Shown here: positions 25,448 to 34,994 of the stretch, in pieces
How the letters are laid out: every line of letters starts with the position of its first letter
Numbering within the stretch: position 1 is the stretch's first letter
Source of the DNA: DASXRA01 sp963737425
GTDB taxonomy: Bacteria; Actinomycetota; Actinomycetes; Mycobacteriales; Jatrophihabitantaceae
Direction: 5' to 3'
Length of the DNA stretch: 64,000 nt
NCBI GenBank assembly: GCA_963737425.1
Contig: CAVTSX010000009.1
Coordinates: forward strand, 1,612,001-1,676,000
Made by a program: the position numbers and the translations under genes
The notes under the pieces: generated by a model
The model's input: the letters and a program-made list of their open reading frames with translations, nothing else
Databases searched by the model: none
What the model was told of the DNA's origin: nothing

Positions 25448-25819
25448 CGCGCACCGGCCGGCCCGAGAAACACCATGCTCACTGGTAAACCGGTCAGGCC
25501 CCACGGTAGGCGGACACGAAGATTGGTCACCTAGTCCGCCACGCCGTCGAACCCAGCGGCCCCGGCGCACAGCTCGAACTCGCCGTGGTCGCCCGGAGCG
25601 AGCCGAACCTGACGCGGACCGGGATCGCGCAGGCTCCTTGTTCGCACGCCTGGCGGCGGCGACTCGCCTAGCGCGCTCGCAGTAGCGTTCGAGGCGTCGG
25701 ATCCATTAACGCGGCTGAAATGCCCGTGCAGGTCCAGTTAGCCTGGACGCACGGGGCCAGGGATCTTCGAGCAACTTCACCTCAGTCCGTCGGGGGCCGG
25801 TGAGGTGTGTGGAGGACAG

Positions 25820-28054
25820 ATGAAGACGATTGCCGAGTTCGCCATTCGCCGCCGGTGGTTCGTTATCGCCGGCTGGATCGTGTCGGTCATCGGGGTGCAA
25901 GCCATCGCCGCCGCGATGGGCGGGGCGGCCTATAAGGACACCTTCAGCCTTCCGCACACCGAGACAGCCACCGTGGCGAAGCTGCTTAAGAACGCCGGCC
26001 AGGACAACCAGAACGGCGCCTCCGGCACGATGGTCATCAAGAACACGAACAACGCCGCGTTTTCCGGCGCACCGCCACAACTGCAACATGCGCTGGCCAA
26101 GCTCTGCACGTCCGGTGATCGCGTAGCGTTGATCTCCACGCCCTGGCAGTCGATCCATTGCTCGAACTCCAGTGCGGTAGGCCCGGGGAACCCCAAGCTG
26201 CTCAACACCGCGCGTGGCTCGAACACCGCCCTGGTCACCATCACCTGGCAGAGCAACCATTACGACCAGACGCTTTTCAAGAACGTCTACGAATCGCTGA
26301 AATCGCTGCGCAGTACGTCGCTTCAGGTCGAGTTCACCGGTAACGCCTTCGCCGGTATCGGGCAGAGTGAGGGCTCAGGCCCATCTATCTTCATCGGCTT
26401 CTTCGCCGCCCTGATCATCCTCGCGCTGGTCTTCCGTACTGTCGCCGCGACCGTCCTACCGCTAGCCAGCGCGGCCGTCGCTCTGATCAGTGGCCTCGGC
26501 GTGATCTACATCCTCAGCCACGGCATCAACGTTTCCAACATCACCCCATACCTGGCCGAACTGATGGTGATCGGTGTCGGCATCGACTACGCGCTGTTCA
26601 TCGTCACGCGCCATCGGCGCAACCTTCGGCGCGGCATGCGCATGCACGAGTCGATCGTCACCGCGATCAACACGTCCGGACGCGCCGTGCTGTTCGCCGG
26701 AACCACCGTATGTATCGCCATTCTCGGTCTAATCGCACTCGGCGTGAGCTTCTTCAACGGCATGGCAGTGGCTACCGCAATTGCGGTGGGTTTCACCATG
26801 GTCGCGTCGTTGACCCTGCTGCCCGCGTTACTCAGCTTGTTCGGGCTCAAGGTGCTGCCCCGTAAGCAGCGGGCGGCCGTGCGGGCCGGCAACTTCATCA
26901 GTGGCCGCCCACTCGGGTTCTGGGCCCGCTGGTCGGAGTTCGTCGCCCGCCGCCGCGTCCTCGTCGCGATCGGTTCGGGCGCGCTCATGATCGCTCTCGC
27001 GATCCCGTTTTTCGCCATGCGACTTGGCAACAGCGACCAGAGCAGTGACCCGAAGAGCTCGACGACCCGTATCGGATACGACCTGATCAGTACGGAGTTC
27101 GGCGTCGGGTACAACTCCACCCTTGAGGCGGTCGTCCACGGGCCCCGTGCGTCCGACCAAGCGTTCCTGCGCCGCGTGTCGGACACGCTCGCGGCCACGC
27201 CCGGCGTCGACAGAACCAGCCTGGCCATCGTGCCGATCACGAACAACATCGCCTTCGTGTCGTTCAAGGCGACCACCTCGCCACAGTCGGAGAAGACCTA
27301 CCAACTTGTCCGACACCTGCGCTCGGATGTGTTCCCGCCGCTGTACGAGGGCACGGCGAACCACATCTTTGCCTACGGTGACACGGCGATCAACGTCGAC
27401 TTCGCCAAGGTGCTCAGCCGCAAGATGCCTTTGTTCATCGCTGTGGTGGTCGGCTTGTCATTCCTCCTGCTGCTCATCGCGTTCCGCAGCCTGGTCATCC
27501 CGCTGACAGCAGCAGTCATGAACCTGTTGGCGGCAGCTGGCGCGTTCGGACTCGTGGTAGCGATCTTCCAGTACGGCTGGTTCTCCGACAGCCTGGGGGC
27601 TGGACCGGGCGCACCGATCGATGCCTGGATCCCGGTGATGTTGTTCGCCATTCTGTTCGGGCTGTCGATGGACTATCAGGTGTTCCTCGTCAGCCGCATG
27701 CACGAGGAATGGGTGCACACCAAGAACAACAGGCGGGCCATCACCGTCGGCCAGGCTGAGACAGGCGGCATCATCACCGCAGCGGCGATCATCATGATCG
27801 CGGTCTTCCTCGGATTCACGCTGACGCCCGGCCGACCGATCAAGATCTTCGGCCTCGGACTTGCCTCCGCGGTGTTCCTTGACGCCTTCATCCTCAGAAC
27901 GATGCTCGTTCCGTCGCTCATGCACATGTTCGGCAACGCCAACTGGTACTTCCCCAAGCGGCTCAACCGAATCACCCCGCGCGTATCGGTCGAACCTCCC
28001 GACGAGGAGTCCGACTGGGTCGACAGCGCACCGGAGGTGGTCAGCCCGCGCTAG
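25820..28054 (+). CDS. MMPL-family membrane transporter (RND superfamily)
   Basis: 744 residues, near the usual length for compact actinobacterial MMPL proteins. An N-terminal span, a large external loop, six spans, a second external loop and six more spans give the typical duplicated layout. The paired intramembrane motifs GVGIDYALFIVTRHR and GLSMDYQVFLVSRMHEEW contain the Asp-Tyr pairs used for proton relay in MmpL proteins. It probably exports a lipid or a hydrophobic toxic compound. GGAGG lies 4 bp before ATG 25820; the GTG at 25805 is less likely. It is the only long intact non-IS gene of the second island and has no regulator beside it. Confidence 0.92.
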   Translation: MKTIAEFAIRRRWFVIAGWIVSVIGVQAIAAAMGGAAYKDTFSLPHTETATVAKLLKNAGQDNQNGASGTMVIKNTNNAAFSGAPPQLQHALAKLCTSGDRVALISTPWQSIHCSNSSAVGPGNPKLLNTARGSNTALVTITWQSNHYDQTLFKNVYESLKSLRSTSLQVEFTGNAFAGIGQSEGSGPSIFIGFFAALIILALVFRTVAATVLPLASAAVALISGLGVIYILSHGINVSNITPYLAELMVIGVGIDYALFIVTRHRRNLRRGMRMHESIVTAINTSGRAVLFAGTTVCIAILGLIALGVSFFNGMAVATAIAVGFTMVASLTLLPALLSLFGLKVLPRKQRAAVRAGNFISGRPLGFWARWSEFVARRRVLVAIGSGALMIALAIPFFAMRLGNSDQSSDPKSSTTRIGYDLISTEFGVGYNSTLEAVVHGPRASDQAFLRRVSDTLAATPGVDRTSLAIVPITNNIAFVSFKATTSPQSEKTYQLVRHLRSDVFPPLYEGTANHIFAYGDTAINVDFAKVLSRKMPLFIAVVVGLSFLLLLIAFRSLVIPLTAAVMNLLAAAGAFGLVVAIFQYGWFSDSLGAGPGAPIDAWIPVMLFAILFGLSMDYQVFLVSRMHEEWVHTKNNRRAITVGQAETGGIITAAAIIMIAVFLGFTLTPGRPIKIFGLGLASAVFLDAFILRTMLVPSLMHMFGNANWYFPKRLNRITPRVSVEPPDEESDWVDSAPEVVSPR

Positions 28055-28956
28055 GCCGATCATCGGCATGATAGTTACGTTGTCTTGGTCCCCGGGTGCC
28101 CGAGAACCTTCGTCGTCTTCTCACCCGCCCGGGTTGCCTGGTGGTGGCGCGGACGGTGGTGCACTGACCGGCGACGTGGGCCGAGACGATGATGTGTGGG
28201 CCCGTCGCATTTGCTCCTGACTCGCGGTGGACAGACGCAGTCGGCTGGCATGAGCCGGTCTGACGTGGTCCGTGCTCTCGTGCTCCTCCGGTCAGAAGTG
28301 TTCAAGTCAGAAGTGTTCAAGCTTGTTGATCCGTTTGACGTCTCGCCGAGCGTGGTTCGCAAACTCTGCGTGGCCCGCCTCTTGGGCGTCCGCGCGCAGC
28401 GCCCTCGACGGCCACCCGGAGAACGCCTGCAGCGCGCTGGTTCGCGTGGCCCGAGAATGCTGGACCGTAGCGACGGAGACCCATGAATACGGGCGGTTCG
28501 GCGAGTTCGATCCCCGCCACCTCGACCACTCTGCCCCCGCAAACGCCGGGGGCAGATTCATACGCTCGATTGAATCTTCATCCAGTACCGGCGCGGATTC
28601 CTACTCGCGCGCCGCGTGCGGGATCGCCGAATACCGAGCGGCCAGCAAGCAGCACTACGGACCCAGGCGACGCTCGTTCTGCGTGTTGCCACGCCGGCAA
28701 AATAGTGCTCGCGACAGCGAGATGTTTGGTATTTGATGCAGCGGTTCCCAAGACCGGGAGGGTGCGCTCGGGGCATGGAGACTACGCGATGCAGGGGCAG
28801 GTGGCGGTCTGGCTCGGCGCTGCCCGCGACACAGGCGTGATCAACATGATCGCTGACGATGTGCAGCGGGGCGACGTGAAATCGCAATGGATCGGTTCGA
28901 TGACACGGTTGGGATAGCGACGCCGCTGTTTCGCCATCGCAAGCCGCACGGGCGAG
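28055..28956. other. Gene-poor stretch with a short tandem repeat
   Basis: About 0.9 kb between the MMPL gene and the integrase remnants. No frame on either strand looks like a whole gene. A 15-bp unit, GTCAGAAGTGTTCAA, is repeated exactly in tandem at 28291-28320, probably a slippage duplication. A small hairpin (GCCGA/TCGGC) directly follows the MMPL stop. Confidence 0.5.
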
Positions 28957-29112
28957 TCAGAGCGCGGCGATGCCGAATACCTTCAGGACCGCCGCGACGG
29001 CGCCTGCGACCGGAACCGCTATATCGGCGACCGCCTTCGCGGCCGTCACGATGCTTTGCCCGAGGCGACGCAACGTTGACTTGTTCGGTGCGGGCTTAGC
29101 GGCTGCCCCAGT
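28957..29112 (-). pseudogene. Coding remnant fused behind the integrase
   Basis: A leftward frame without a start codon reads AAKPAPNKSTLRRLGQSIV and then an Ala/Val-rich segment ending in KVFGIAAL and a stop. It overlaps, in another frame, the place where the integrase C-terminus should be. It may be the tail of an unrelated gene joined by deletion. Low-complexity composition makes this weak. Confidence 0.3.
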
Positions 29113-30325
29113 CTTCCGGCAACAGTCCGCGGATCGACACCGGCCGCGATCAGTTCCGTCGCGGAGTAGTGGCGCAAGGCATGCAGAGTCGTGTCGATGC
29201 CAAGTCGTGTTGCCAGTCGGCGGTATCGCTGGGTGATCGTGTCAGGCCTGATCTGTCTTGAGCAGTCCGGCCGAAGTGAGAACACGAAGCCGTCGAGGCG
29301 TACGGCGAGGCCGAGCGACGCCGCACGCTCATCGCAGCGGCGTCGGTGCTCACGGAGTACCTCGACCGTCTCGCTGTCCAACGTGACGCGCCGAGTCTGA
29401 TGGGTCTTGGTGTCGTTCTCCCACATGTCACCCGCGATCTGGCCGATGCTCCGCGCGAACGTGACTACGCCACTGTCGAGATCGATGCCGGGCCAGCGCA
29501 GCCCGGAGAGCTCGCCGCGCCGCGCGCCGGTCATCATTGCCAGCCACACGAGCGTGCCCCAGTCGGGGTCGTCCCACGCCGCGGTGACGATCTTCGCCGC
29601 CTCGGCCGATGTCGCCGGCCTGGGATTTGCCGACGGCGTCGCGGGCGGCTCGACCTGGTCGAGCGGATTGACGGCGATCCATCCCCACCGGACCGCACGA
29701 GTCAGCGCGCCGCTCAGGATCGCGTGAACTACCCGGATGCTCCCCACAGACAGCGGTTCGCAGACATGCGGTCCGCACGCGCGTTGACACCACTTGCAAT
29801 CGGCGGTCGGGTCGTCGCGAACGATCTTGGCGCACTGCGCCTGGCGCTGTGCTCGTCGCAGACGTGCTCAGTCTTGGTTCGGTGGGCGATGAACCGACGC
29901 CCCCGGCAGTGATCGCGGCACCGCCGCAGACTCGCGTAGAGCGAGTCGATCGTCTCCGCATTCAGCCGGGCGACTGGTAGCTCACCGATCGTCGGGCGGA
30001 TGTGTTTCTCGATCTTGCCGACGTAGTTGATGCGCGTCGTGCGTTCGACCTCGAGGACGTCCAGCCATCTGTCGATCAGCTGATTGACCGTCGCGCTCGT
30101 ACGCGGAGTGCGGCGCTCATCGACCTGATTGAGCAGCCGGGTCACCGCCTTCTCGGCCTCGCGTTCGGTCTCGCGTCTGGTGCGGCCGGGCTTGATCGTC
30201 TCGCGCAGCCACAACGGACGCTTGGTCACTGCGTCGACGCCGCCGTAGACCTTCACCCGCGCCGAGCCGCTGGGCAGCCAGACGATCGAGCCGCGGCGAC
30301 GCCGGGTGCCCGAACTGCCCGTCAT
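29046..30325 (-). pseudogene. Tyrosine-type integrase, frameshifted and lacking its C-terminus
   Basis: The N-terminal arm- and core-binding half starts at ATG 30325, with VNQLIDRWLDVLEVERTTRI and a Cys-containing linker. A frameshift near 29840 moves the reading to another frame: QRACGPHVCEPLSVGSIR, then the catalytic domain. Catalytic Arg (TGARRGELSGLRW) and the HALRH box are present, but after PRTVAGRLG the sequence diverges and the nucleophilic Tyr is missing. It lies about 150 bp from the 3' end of the tRNA-Thr, on the same strand, the normal position for an integrase using that tRNA as target. Inactive as read. Confidence 0.85.
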
Positions 30326-30477
30326 GCGGCAGATGCTAGATGACGTCGCCTACAAAGTCAGGCCACGAGCCAGGCCATGAGGAGATTCTGCGTGAGCACA
30401 GGGAGCTTGCCGAACAGGTGCCATGTGAACGAAAGGCCCGAAATTGCTGGGCTAGAAGGTGGAGCCGCTGAAGGTGG

Positions 30478-30551
30478 AGCCGCCTCGGGGAATCGAACCC
30501 CGGACCCACGCATTACGAATGCGTTGCTCTGGCCGACTGAGCTAAGGCGGC
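30478..30551 (-). tRNA. tRNA-Thr (CGT anticodon)
   Basis: A complete cloverleaf can be drawn on the minus strand: acceptor GCCGCCT pairing with AGGCGGC, D arm with AGCTCAGTCGG, anticodon arm GCAT-TCGTA-ATGC with anticodon CGT, and T arm with GGTTCGATTCC. CCA is encoded in the genome (30477-30475). Its 3' half is copied at 9667 and 21293, so it is the integration site of at least one element. Confidence 0.97.
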
Positions 30552-30625
30552 GCACGCCGTCCGAAGCGGCGCGACGCGTCAGTGTAGCGAGCCGCCGACG
30601 GGCGCCGCGAACCCCGGCTACCGGC

Positions 30626-31456
30626 TTAGGTGACCGAATCCGAGCGAGACTCGTACGCCTTGCGCGAGGCGCAGACGGAGGCGAGCGCGCAGGGGCTGCG
30701 TCGGCCGTCGGCGGCGAGGCGCACGACTACCGACTCGCTCGGCACGTTGTGGCCGACGACCGTGCCTTCGCCGTCGGGCGTCTCGACCGAGGATCCGACC
30801 GCCGGCGCCTTCTCGGCGAAGTCTTGATACAGCGGGTGTTCGTACTTCAGGCAGCACATGAGCCGCCCGCAGGCACCAGAGATCCGCAACGGGTTGAGCG
30901 GAAGGTCCTGATCCTTGGCCATGCGCACCGACACTGGCTCGAAGTCGACCAGGAAGGTCGAGCAGCACAGTTCACGCCCGCAGGATCCAATGCCGCCGGT
31001 CAGCCGCGCCTCGTCTCGCGCGGACAGCTGGCGCAGCTCGACCCGCCCGTGCAACGTGGCCGAGAGATCGCGGACGAGCGCCCGGAAGTCGACCCGGTGC
31101 GGCGCGGTGAAGTAGATCGTGGTGCGCCCGCTGTCGTGCACGTAGTCGACGCCGCTGACCTTCATCGGCAGGTCGTGTTCGCGGATGAGTTTGCGCGCGG
31201 CCACCCGGGCGGCTGCCCGCTTCTTGCGGCTGACCTCGGCGCGCTCGACGTCGTCCGATCCCGCCATTCCCGCTAAAACCGGCAGGCCGCCGATATCGTC
31301 GCTGACGTACTGCGGCGCCCACATGACCTCGGCGACCTCGGGGCCGTCCTCGGTGGGGTACAGCACGTGCTCGCCAACACTCGGAGTGAGCGAACCCGGG
31401 TCGGCGTAGTACAGCCGGCCCTGCCGCTGGAAAACCACGGCACAGATCATCCCCAT
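30626..31456 (-). CDS. PSP1-domain protein (RicT/YaaT-like)
   Basis: 276 residues. The PSP1 core has the conserved cysteine sets CGRELCCSTF and CGRLMCCLKYE, which in Bacillus RicT take part in an Fe-S-containing complex. The opening VVFQRQGRLYYADPG and the RKLIREHDLPMKV segment fit the actinobacterial family. In Bacillus the protein affects RNA processing and development; in actinobacteria its job is not settled. It stands alone beside the tRNA-Thr, outside the islands. ATG 31450 is an alternative start. Confidence 0.88.
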   Translation of the reverse strand: MGMICAVVFQRQGRLYYADPGSLTPSVGEHVLYPTEDGPEVAEVMWAPQYVSDDIGGLPVLAGMAGSDDVERAEVSRKKRAAARVAARKLIREHDLPMKVSGVDYVHDSGRTTIYFTAPHRVDFRALVRDLSATLHGRVELRQLSARDEARLTGGIGSCGRELCCSTFLVDFEPVSVRMAKDQDLPLNPLRISGACGRLMCCLKYEHPLYQDFAEKAPAVGSSVETPDGEGTVVGHNVPSESVVVRLAADGRRSPCALASVCASRKAYESRSDSVT

Positions 31457-31518
31457 CTGCGCAGCCTAGTCCCGTGCCACGGCAGGTGAGTCGTCATACC
31501 CGGAGCGTTCCCGCCTCG

Positions 31519-31592
31519 CCTTAGGTACGACAACTCCGGAAAAAGCGGAGACCTTAGGAGGCTGGGGGCGTCTAAGAGGGTCGCCTAGACGC
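31519..31592. promoter_or_regulatory. Repeat-rich leader before the small ORF and LuxR regulator
   Basis: The spacer contains two CCTTAGG copies (31519 and 31552) flanking a hairpin CTCCG-GAAAAAG-CGGAG (31534-31550). Next comes an inverted repeat GCGTCTA / TAGACGC (31568-31574, 31586-31592). It lies 100-180 bp upstream of the small ORF. The dyads may be regulator sites or an attenuator-like structure. Confidence 0.4.
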
Positions 31593-31695
31593 AGATCTGA
31601 GGCGCCCGATCGCCCAATCTAAGGCGCGCTTCCGATGTGGCGACCCCGGCCTTACTCCCAAGCTTGTTCCATCAGGCCAACCGAGGAGGAACCCA

Positions 31696-31857
31696 ATGAA
31701 CGCCAACCTGAGCAGCACGATCGCCACCGAGCGTCACCAGCGACTCGTGGACGAGGCCTCCGCCTACCGGCGCAGCACGACCGGCCGCCAGCACGGATCC
31801 AGCCGCCGCCACCGCGTGGCCGCCTTCCTGAAGGACCTCGCCGCGGCGTCCCTGTGA
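31696..31857 (+). CDS. Small basic ORF preceding the LuxR regulator
   Basis: 53 residues, MNANLSSTIATERHQRLVDE at the start and a basic, helix-prone body ending in FLKDLAAASL. A very strong Shine-Dalgarno (GAGGAGGAA) stands 5-6 bp before the ATG. It ends 59 bp before the GTG of the large LuxR gene. From memory, actinobacteria often carry such short ATERHxxL proteins next to regulators, but no function is known. It might act as a leader ORF coupling translation. Confidence 0.6.
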   Translation: MNANLSSTIATERHQRLVDEASAYRRSTTGRQHGSSRRHRVAAFLKDLAAASL

Positions 31858-31916
31858 CGCCGCCCCGAGCCCCCACAAGGCCCCAGGAGCCCACCGAGGA
31901 GGTACATACTCAGCGT

Positions 31917-34820
31917 GTGGCTCGACGCGTCACCAGCCGCCAGCTAGTCGGACGTACCGACCAGCTGGCGGCTTTACGTGGTGCCACGTCTGCGGCGGCG
32001 CTCGGCGAGGCGCGCATCGTGCTGGTTTCGGGCGATGCCGGCATCGGCAAGACCAGGCTGATCACCGAGCTTGCGGCCCTCGCCCGTACTGACGGATTCA
32101 TTACGGCACTCGGGGGCTGCCTGCAGCTCGGCGAGGTATCGGTGGCCTACGCCCCACTCGTCGAATCGCTACGCGACCTGCGCACGCAGCTCGGCGATGA
32201 CACGTTCAACGAGCTAGGCGGCCACCTCACCGACCATTCGGGCGGTGAGGCCGTACCGCAAGGCTCGGGCCCGTTCTTCGAACAACTCCTCGGTTTCCTC
32301 ACCCGCCTCGGCCAGCGCCGGCCCCTTCTGCTCACCTTTGAAGACCTGCACTGGGCGGACGCGTCCACGCGCGATCTAGTCGCCTTCCTGGCCCGAAACC
32401 TTCGCGACACCGCGGTGGTCCTGCTCCTCAGCTACCGCGGCGACGAGATACACCGCCGGCATCCGCTGCGTCCGTTGATCGCCGATCTCGAGCGCGATCC
32501 GCTGGTCGAACGAGTCGCCGTGGACGGGTTCGACCGCGCCGAACTGGTCAGCTTGCTCGATGAGATCGCAGACGAGCAGCCGGCCGACGACGCCGCGATT
32601 GACGACGTACTCGCGCGAAGCGACGGAAACCCTTTCTACATCGAGGAGTTGGTGGCCGCCGGTGGCGTGAGCGGCCCGCTGCCGTCGACGCTGGCCGACG
32701 TCATCCTCGCGCGCGTCAGCCGCCTTCCCGACATCGCGCAGGACGTCCTGCATCAGGCAGCCGTCCTCGGTCACGAGGTCGACGACTACCTGCTGGCCGC
32801 AGTGACCGACCGGCCGATCGGCGAGGTCACCAGTGCGCTGCGCGAGGCCGTCTTCGACCAGTTGCTGATCATCGACGGCGACGCGTGCCGGTTCCGCCAC
32901 GCCCTGGTGCGCGAGGCCCTCTACGACGACCTCCTGCCCGGTGAGCGCACGCGGCTGCACGTCGCGACCGCCGAGGCGCTCGAAGCGGCGACCCACCCGA
33001 CCGAACAGGCCCGTTGGGCGATGATCGCCTACCACTGGGACGCGGCGCGCGACGCACCCAAGGCGTACGCCGCGTCCGTACGCGCGGGTATGGAGGCCGA
33101 GAACGTCCACGCCTTCGCCGATGCCGCCGAGCAGTTCGAGCGGGCCCTCAAGCTCTACGACCGGGTGCCTGCGGACGAGCAGAATCTGCCCCGCGCCAGC
33201 CTGTTGCTGCGAGCCGCCGACGCCGTGCAGGCGAGTTCGCGCACGCCGCGGGCGATCGCGCTTGCCGAGGGTGCGCTGGCGGCATTGGGCGACGACGCCA
33301 CTCCTGAGCAGCGCGCGCTCGTCCTCGAACGGCTCGGTCGTATCAACTGGACGATGCACCATGGGCCGGCTGCCGTGGCAGCCTACGAGCGGGCTGTCGC
33401 GCTGCTCGAAGGGCGCCCGCCGTCGCGCGAGCAGGCATTCGCGCTGTCGGCGCTCGGCCAGAGCCTCATGCAGCGCGACCAGTACTCCGACGCCCTTGCC
33501 GTGCTGCGCCAGGCCATCGATGTCGCCCGCAGCGTGGGCGCGCGCGACGTGCAGGGGCACGCGTTGTGCAGTCTCGGTCCGGTGCTGGTCGCGCTCGGCC
33601 GGGTCGACGAGAGCATCGACACGATGCTTCAGGCGCGCGAGCTCTCCCTCGAATACGGCAGCGCCGATGACGTGAACCGCGCCTACGTCAACGTGGTGCA
33701 TTGCCTGTACTTCGGCGCCCGCTACGACGCGGCGGCACGCGAGGCGGCCGACGGCGTCGACTACGCCGCGCGCACCGGCTACCTGCGCCACTACGGCGAG
33801 GCGATCGCCGGTAACGCGATCGCGGCGCTGCTCTGTGCCGGACGGTGGCACGACGCCGAGGCCGTCCGGGCTGATCCGCGGGTACCCGAGGGCGATCCGT
33901 ACCAGGAGTTGCGCTGGCTGCCATTGCTGGTCGGGCGGGGCAACTACGACGAGGCGCGCCGTGTCGCCGGTCGCTCGCTCGATTCGACCGCCGATGCCGA
34001 CGACGTGCAGTTCCGCGCTCTCGCACTGCTGCGCGCCGGCGAGCTGGCGGCGCACGATGAGCGCTGGGACGACGCGCGCACCATGCTGGCCGACGCCCTG
34101 TCGCGGGCGGGCAGCACCGACGACCAGTACTACCGGGCCCAGGCCTACGCGATCGCGATCCGCATCGAAGCCGATCGCATCGCGGCGCAGGCACCGCGCG
34201 ACGACGTCGGCCGCCACCGGCAGGTCGCGGACGATCTGCTCGGGCAGGCTCGCAGCTTCGCCGCCGGCAAGGCGTCGAACGGCACGTCGCTGCTGCCCGA
34301 GCCCGCAGCCTGGCTGGTCACGGCCGAGGCCGAGCACGCGCGCGCCTGGGGGCGGGACGACGCGGCGGTGTGGGCCGATGTCGCCGCGACCTGGGACGAA
34401 GTCGGCCAGCCGTTCCCCGCCGCGACCGCCCGCTACCGGCAGGCCGACGCACTGCTGCGCGGCCATGGCGAGCGAGCCGACGCGGTCACCGTGGCCCGAA
34501 AGGCGCTTCGGGTCGCCGACGAACTCGGCGCCGAGCCGCTTGCCATCGCCGTCCGCCAGCTCGCCCGGCGCTCACGCCTCGAACTCGCCGACAGCGCACC
34601 CGCGCCAGAACGCGATCCGCTCGCCGCGCTGAACGTGACCCGCCGCGAACTCGACGTCTTGCGGCTGCTTGCCGAGGGCCGGACGAACCGGCAGATCGGC
34701 GCGGCATTGTTCATCAGCGAGAAGACCGCGAGCGTGCACGTCACAAACCTGCTGCGCAAACTCGGCGTGACCAACCGGGTCGAGGCCGCCGCCATAGCCC
34801 AGCGCGTGGGCCTCCGCTAG
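31917..34820 (+). CDS. Large ATP-binding LuxR-family regulator (LAL/MalT-like)
   Basis: 967 residues. The AAA-type NTPase domain at the N-terminus has Walker A GDAGIGKT at 39-46 and Walker B LLTFEDLHWADAS. The middle is a long helical TPR-like region that usually senses ligands or protein partners. The C-terminal LuxR HTH begins at LNVTRRELDVLRLLAEGRTN and ends at the stop. The start is set at GTG 31917, where family similarity begins (RQLVGRTDQLAAL); the Shine-Dalgarno GAGGAGGT is 13 bp away, rather far. Likely an ATP-dependent activator; its target genes are not evident. It converges with holB. Confidence 0.88.
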   Translation: MARRVTSRQLVGRTDQLAALRGATSAAALGEARIVLVSGDAGIGKTRLITELAALARTDGFITALGGCLQLGEVSVAYAPLVESLRDLRTQLGDDTFNELGGHLTDHSGGEAVPQGSGPFFEQLLGFLTRLGQRRPLLLTFEDLHWADASTRDLVAFLARNLRDTAVVLLLSYRGDEIHRRHPLRPLIADLERDPLVERVAVDGFDRAELVSLLDEIADEQPADDAAIDDVLARSDGNPFYIEELVAAGGVSGPLPSTLADVILARVSRLPDIAQDVLHQAAVLGHEVDDYLLAAVTDRPIGEVTSALREAVFDQLLIIDGDACRFRHALVREALYDDLLPGERTRLHVATAEALEAATHPTEQARWAMIAYHWDAARDAPKAYAASVRAGMEAENVHAFADAAEQFERALKLYDRVPADEQNLPRASLLLRAADAVQASSRTPRAIALAEGALAALGDDATPEQRALVLERLGRINWTMHHGPAAVAAYERAVALLEGRPPSREQAFALSALGQSLMQRDQYSDALAVLRQAIDVARSVGARDVQGHALCSLGPVLVALGRVDESIDTMLQARELSLEYGSADDVNRAYVNVVHCLYFGARYDAAAREAADGVDYAARTGYLRHYGEAIAGNAIAALLCAGRWHDAEAVRADPRVPEGDPYQELRWLPLLVGRGNYDEARRVAGRSLDSTADADDVQFRALALLRAGELAAHDERWDDARTMLADALSRAGSTDDQYYRAQAYAIAIRIEADRIAAQAPRDDVGRHRQVADDLLGQARSFAAGKASNGTSLLPEPAAWLVTAEAEHARAWGRDDAAVWADVAATWDEVGQPFPAATARYRQADALLRGHGERADAVTVARKALRVADELGAEPLAIAVRQLARRSRLELADSAPAPERDPLAALNVTRRELDVLRLLAEGRTNRQIGAALFISEKTASVHVTNLLRKLGVTNRVEAAAIAQRVGLR

Positions 34821-34881
34821 CGAAGCCCCTTGGTTCTACAGCCGTAGATCGCGACCTGGCGCGGGTGCGGCGCCCGCAGAC

Positions 34882-34933
34882 TGATCATCTCTGCTGAATC
34901 TGCCATCGCTCGCGGCTTCGACAGAGATGATCA
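34882..34933. repeat. Palindromic element between LuxR and holB (family copy 1)
   Basis: TGATCATCTCTG (34882-34893) pairs perfectly with CAGAGATGATCA (34922-34933) across a 28-base loop. The same arms occur at 61339-61392. Between convergent genes it can act as a bidirectional terminator, but repetition with unrelated loop sequence suggests a dispersed element. Confidence 0.7.
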
Positions 34934-34994
34934 CTAGCGCGCCAGCGCGCACGCCGAGCACGGTGTCGGACTGTAACGATCTACCGTTGTCGCA

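Noticed and set aside
28291..28320. Possible CRISPR-like repeat
   Set aside because: Only two 15-bp units in direct contact with no spacers and no Cas genes; a slippage duplication.
32376..34466. 696-codon frame opposite the large LuxR regulator
   Set aside because: The LuxR frame has Walker motifs and a C-terminal HTH; the antisense frame has none.
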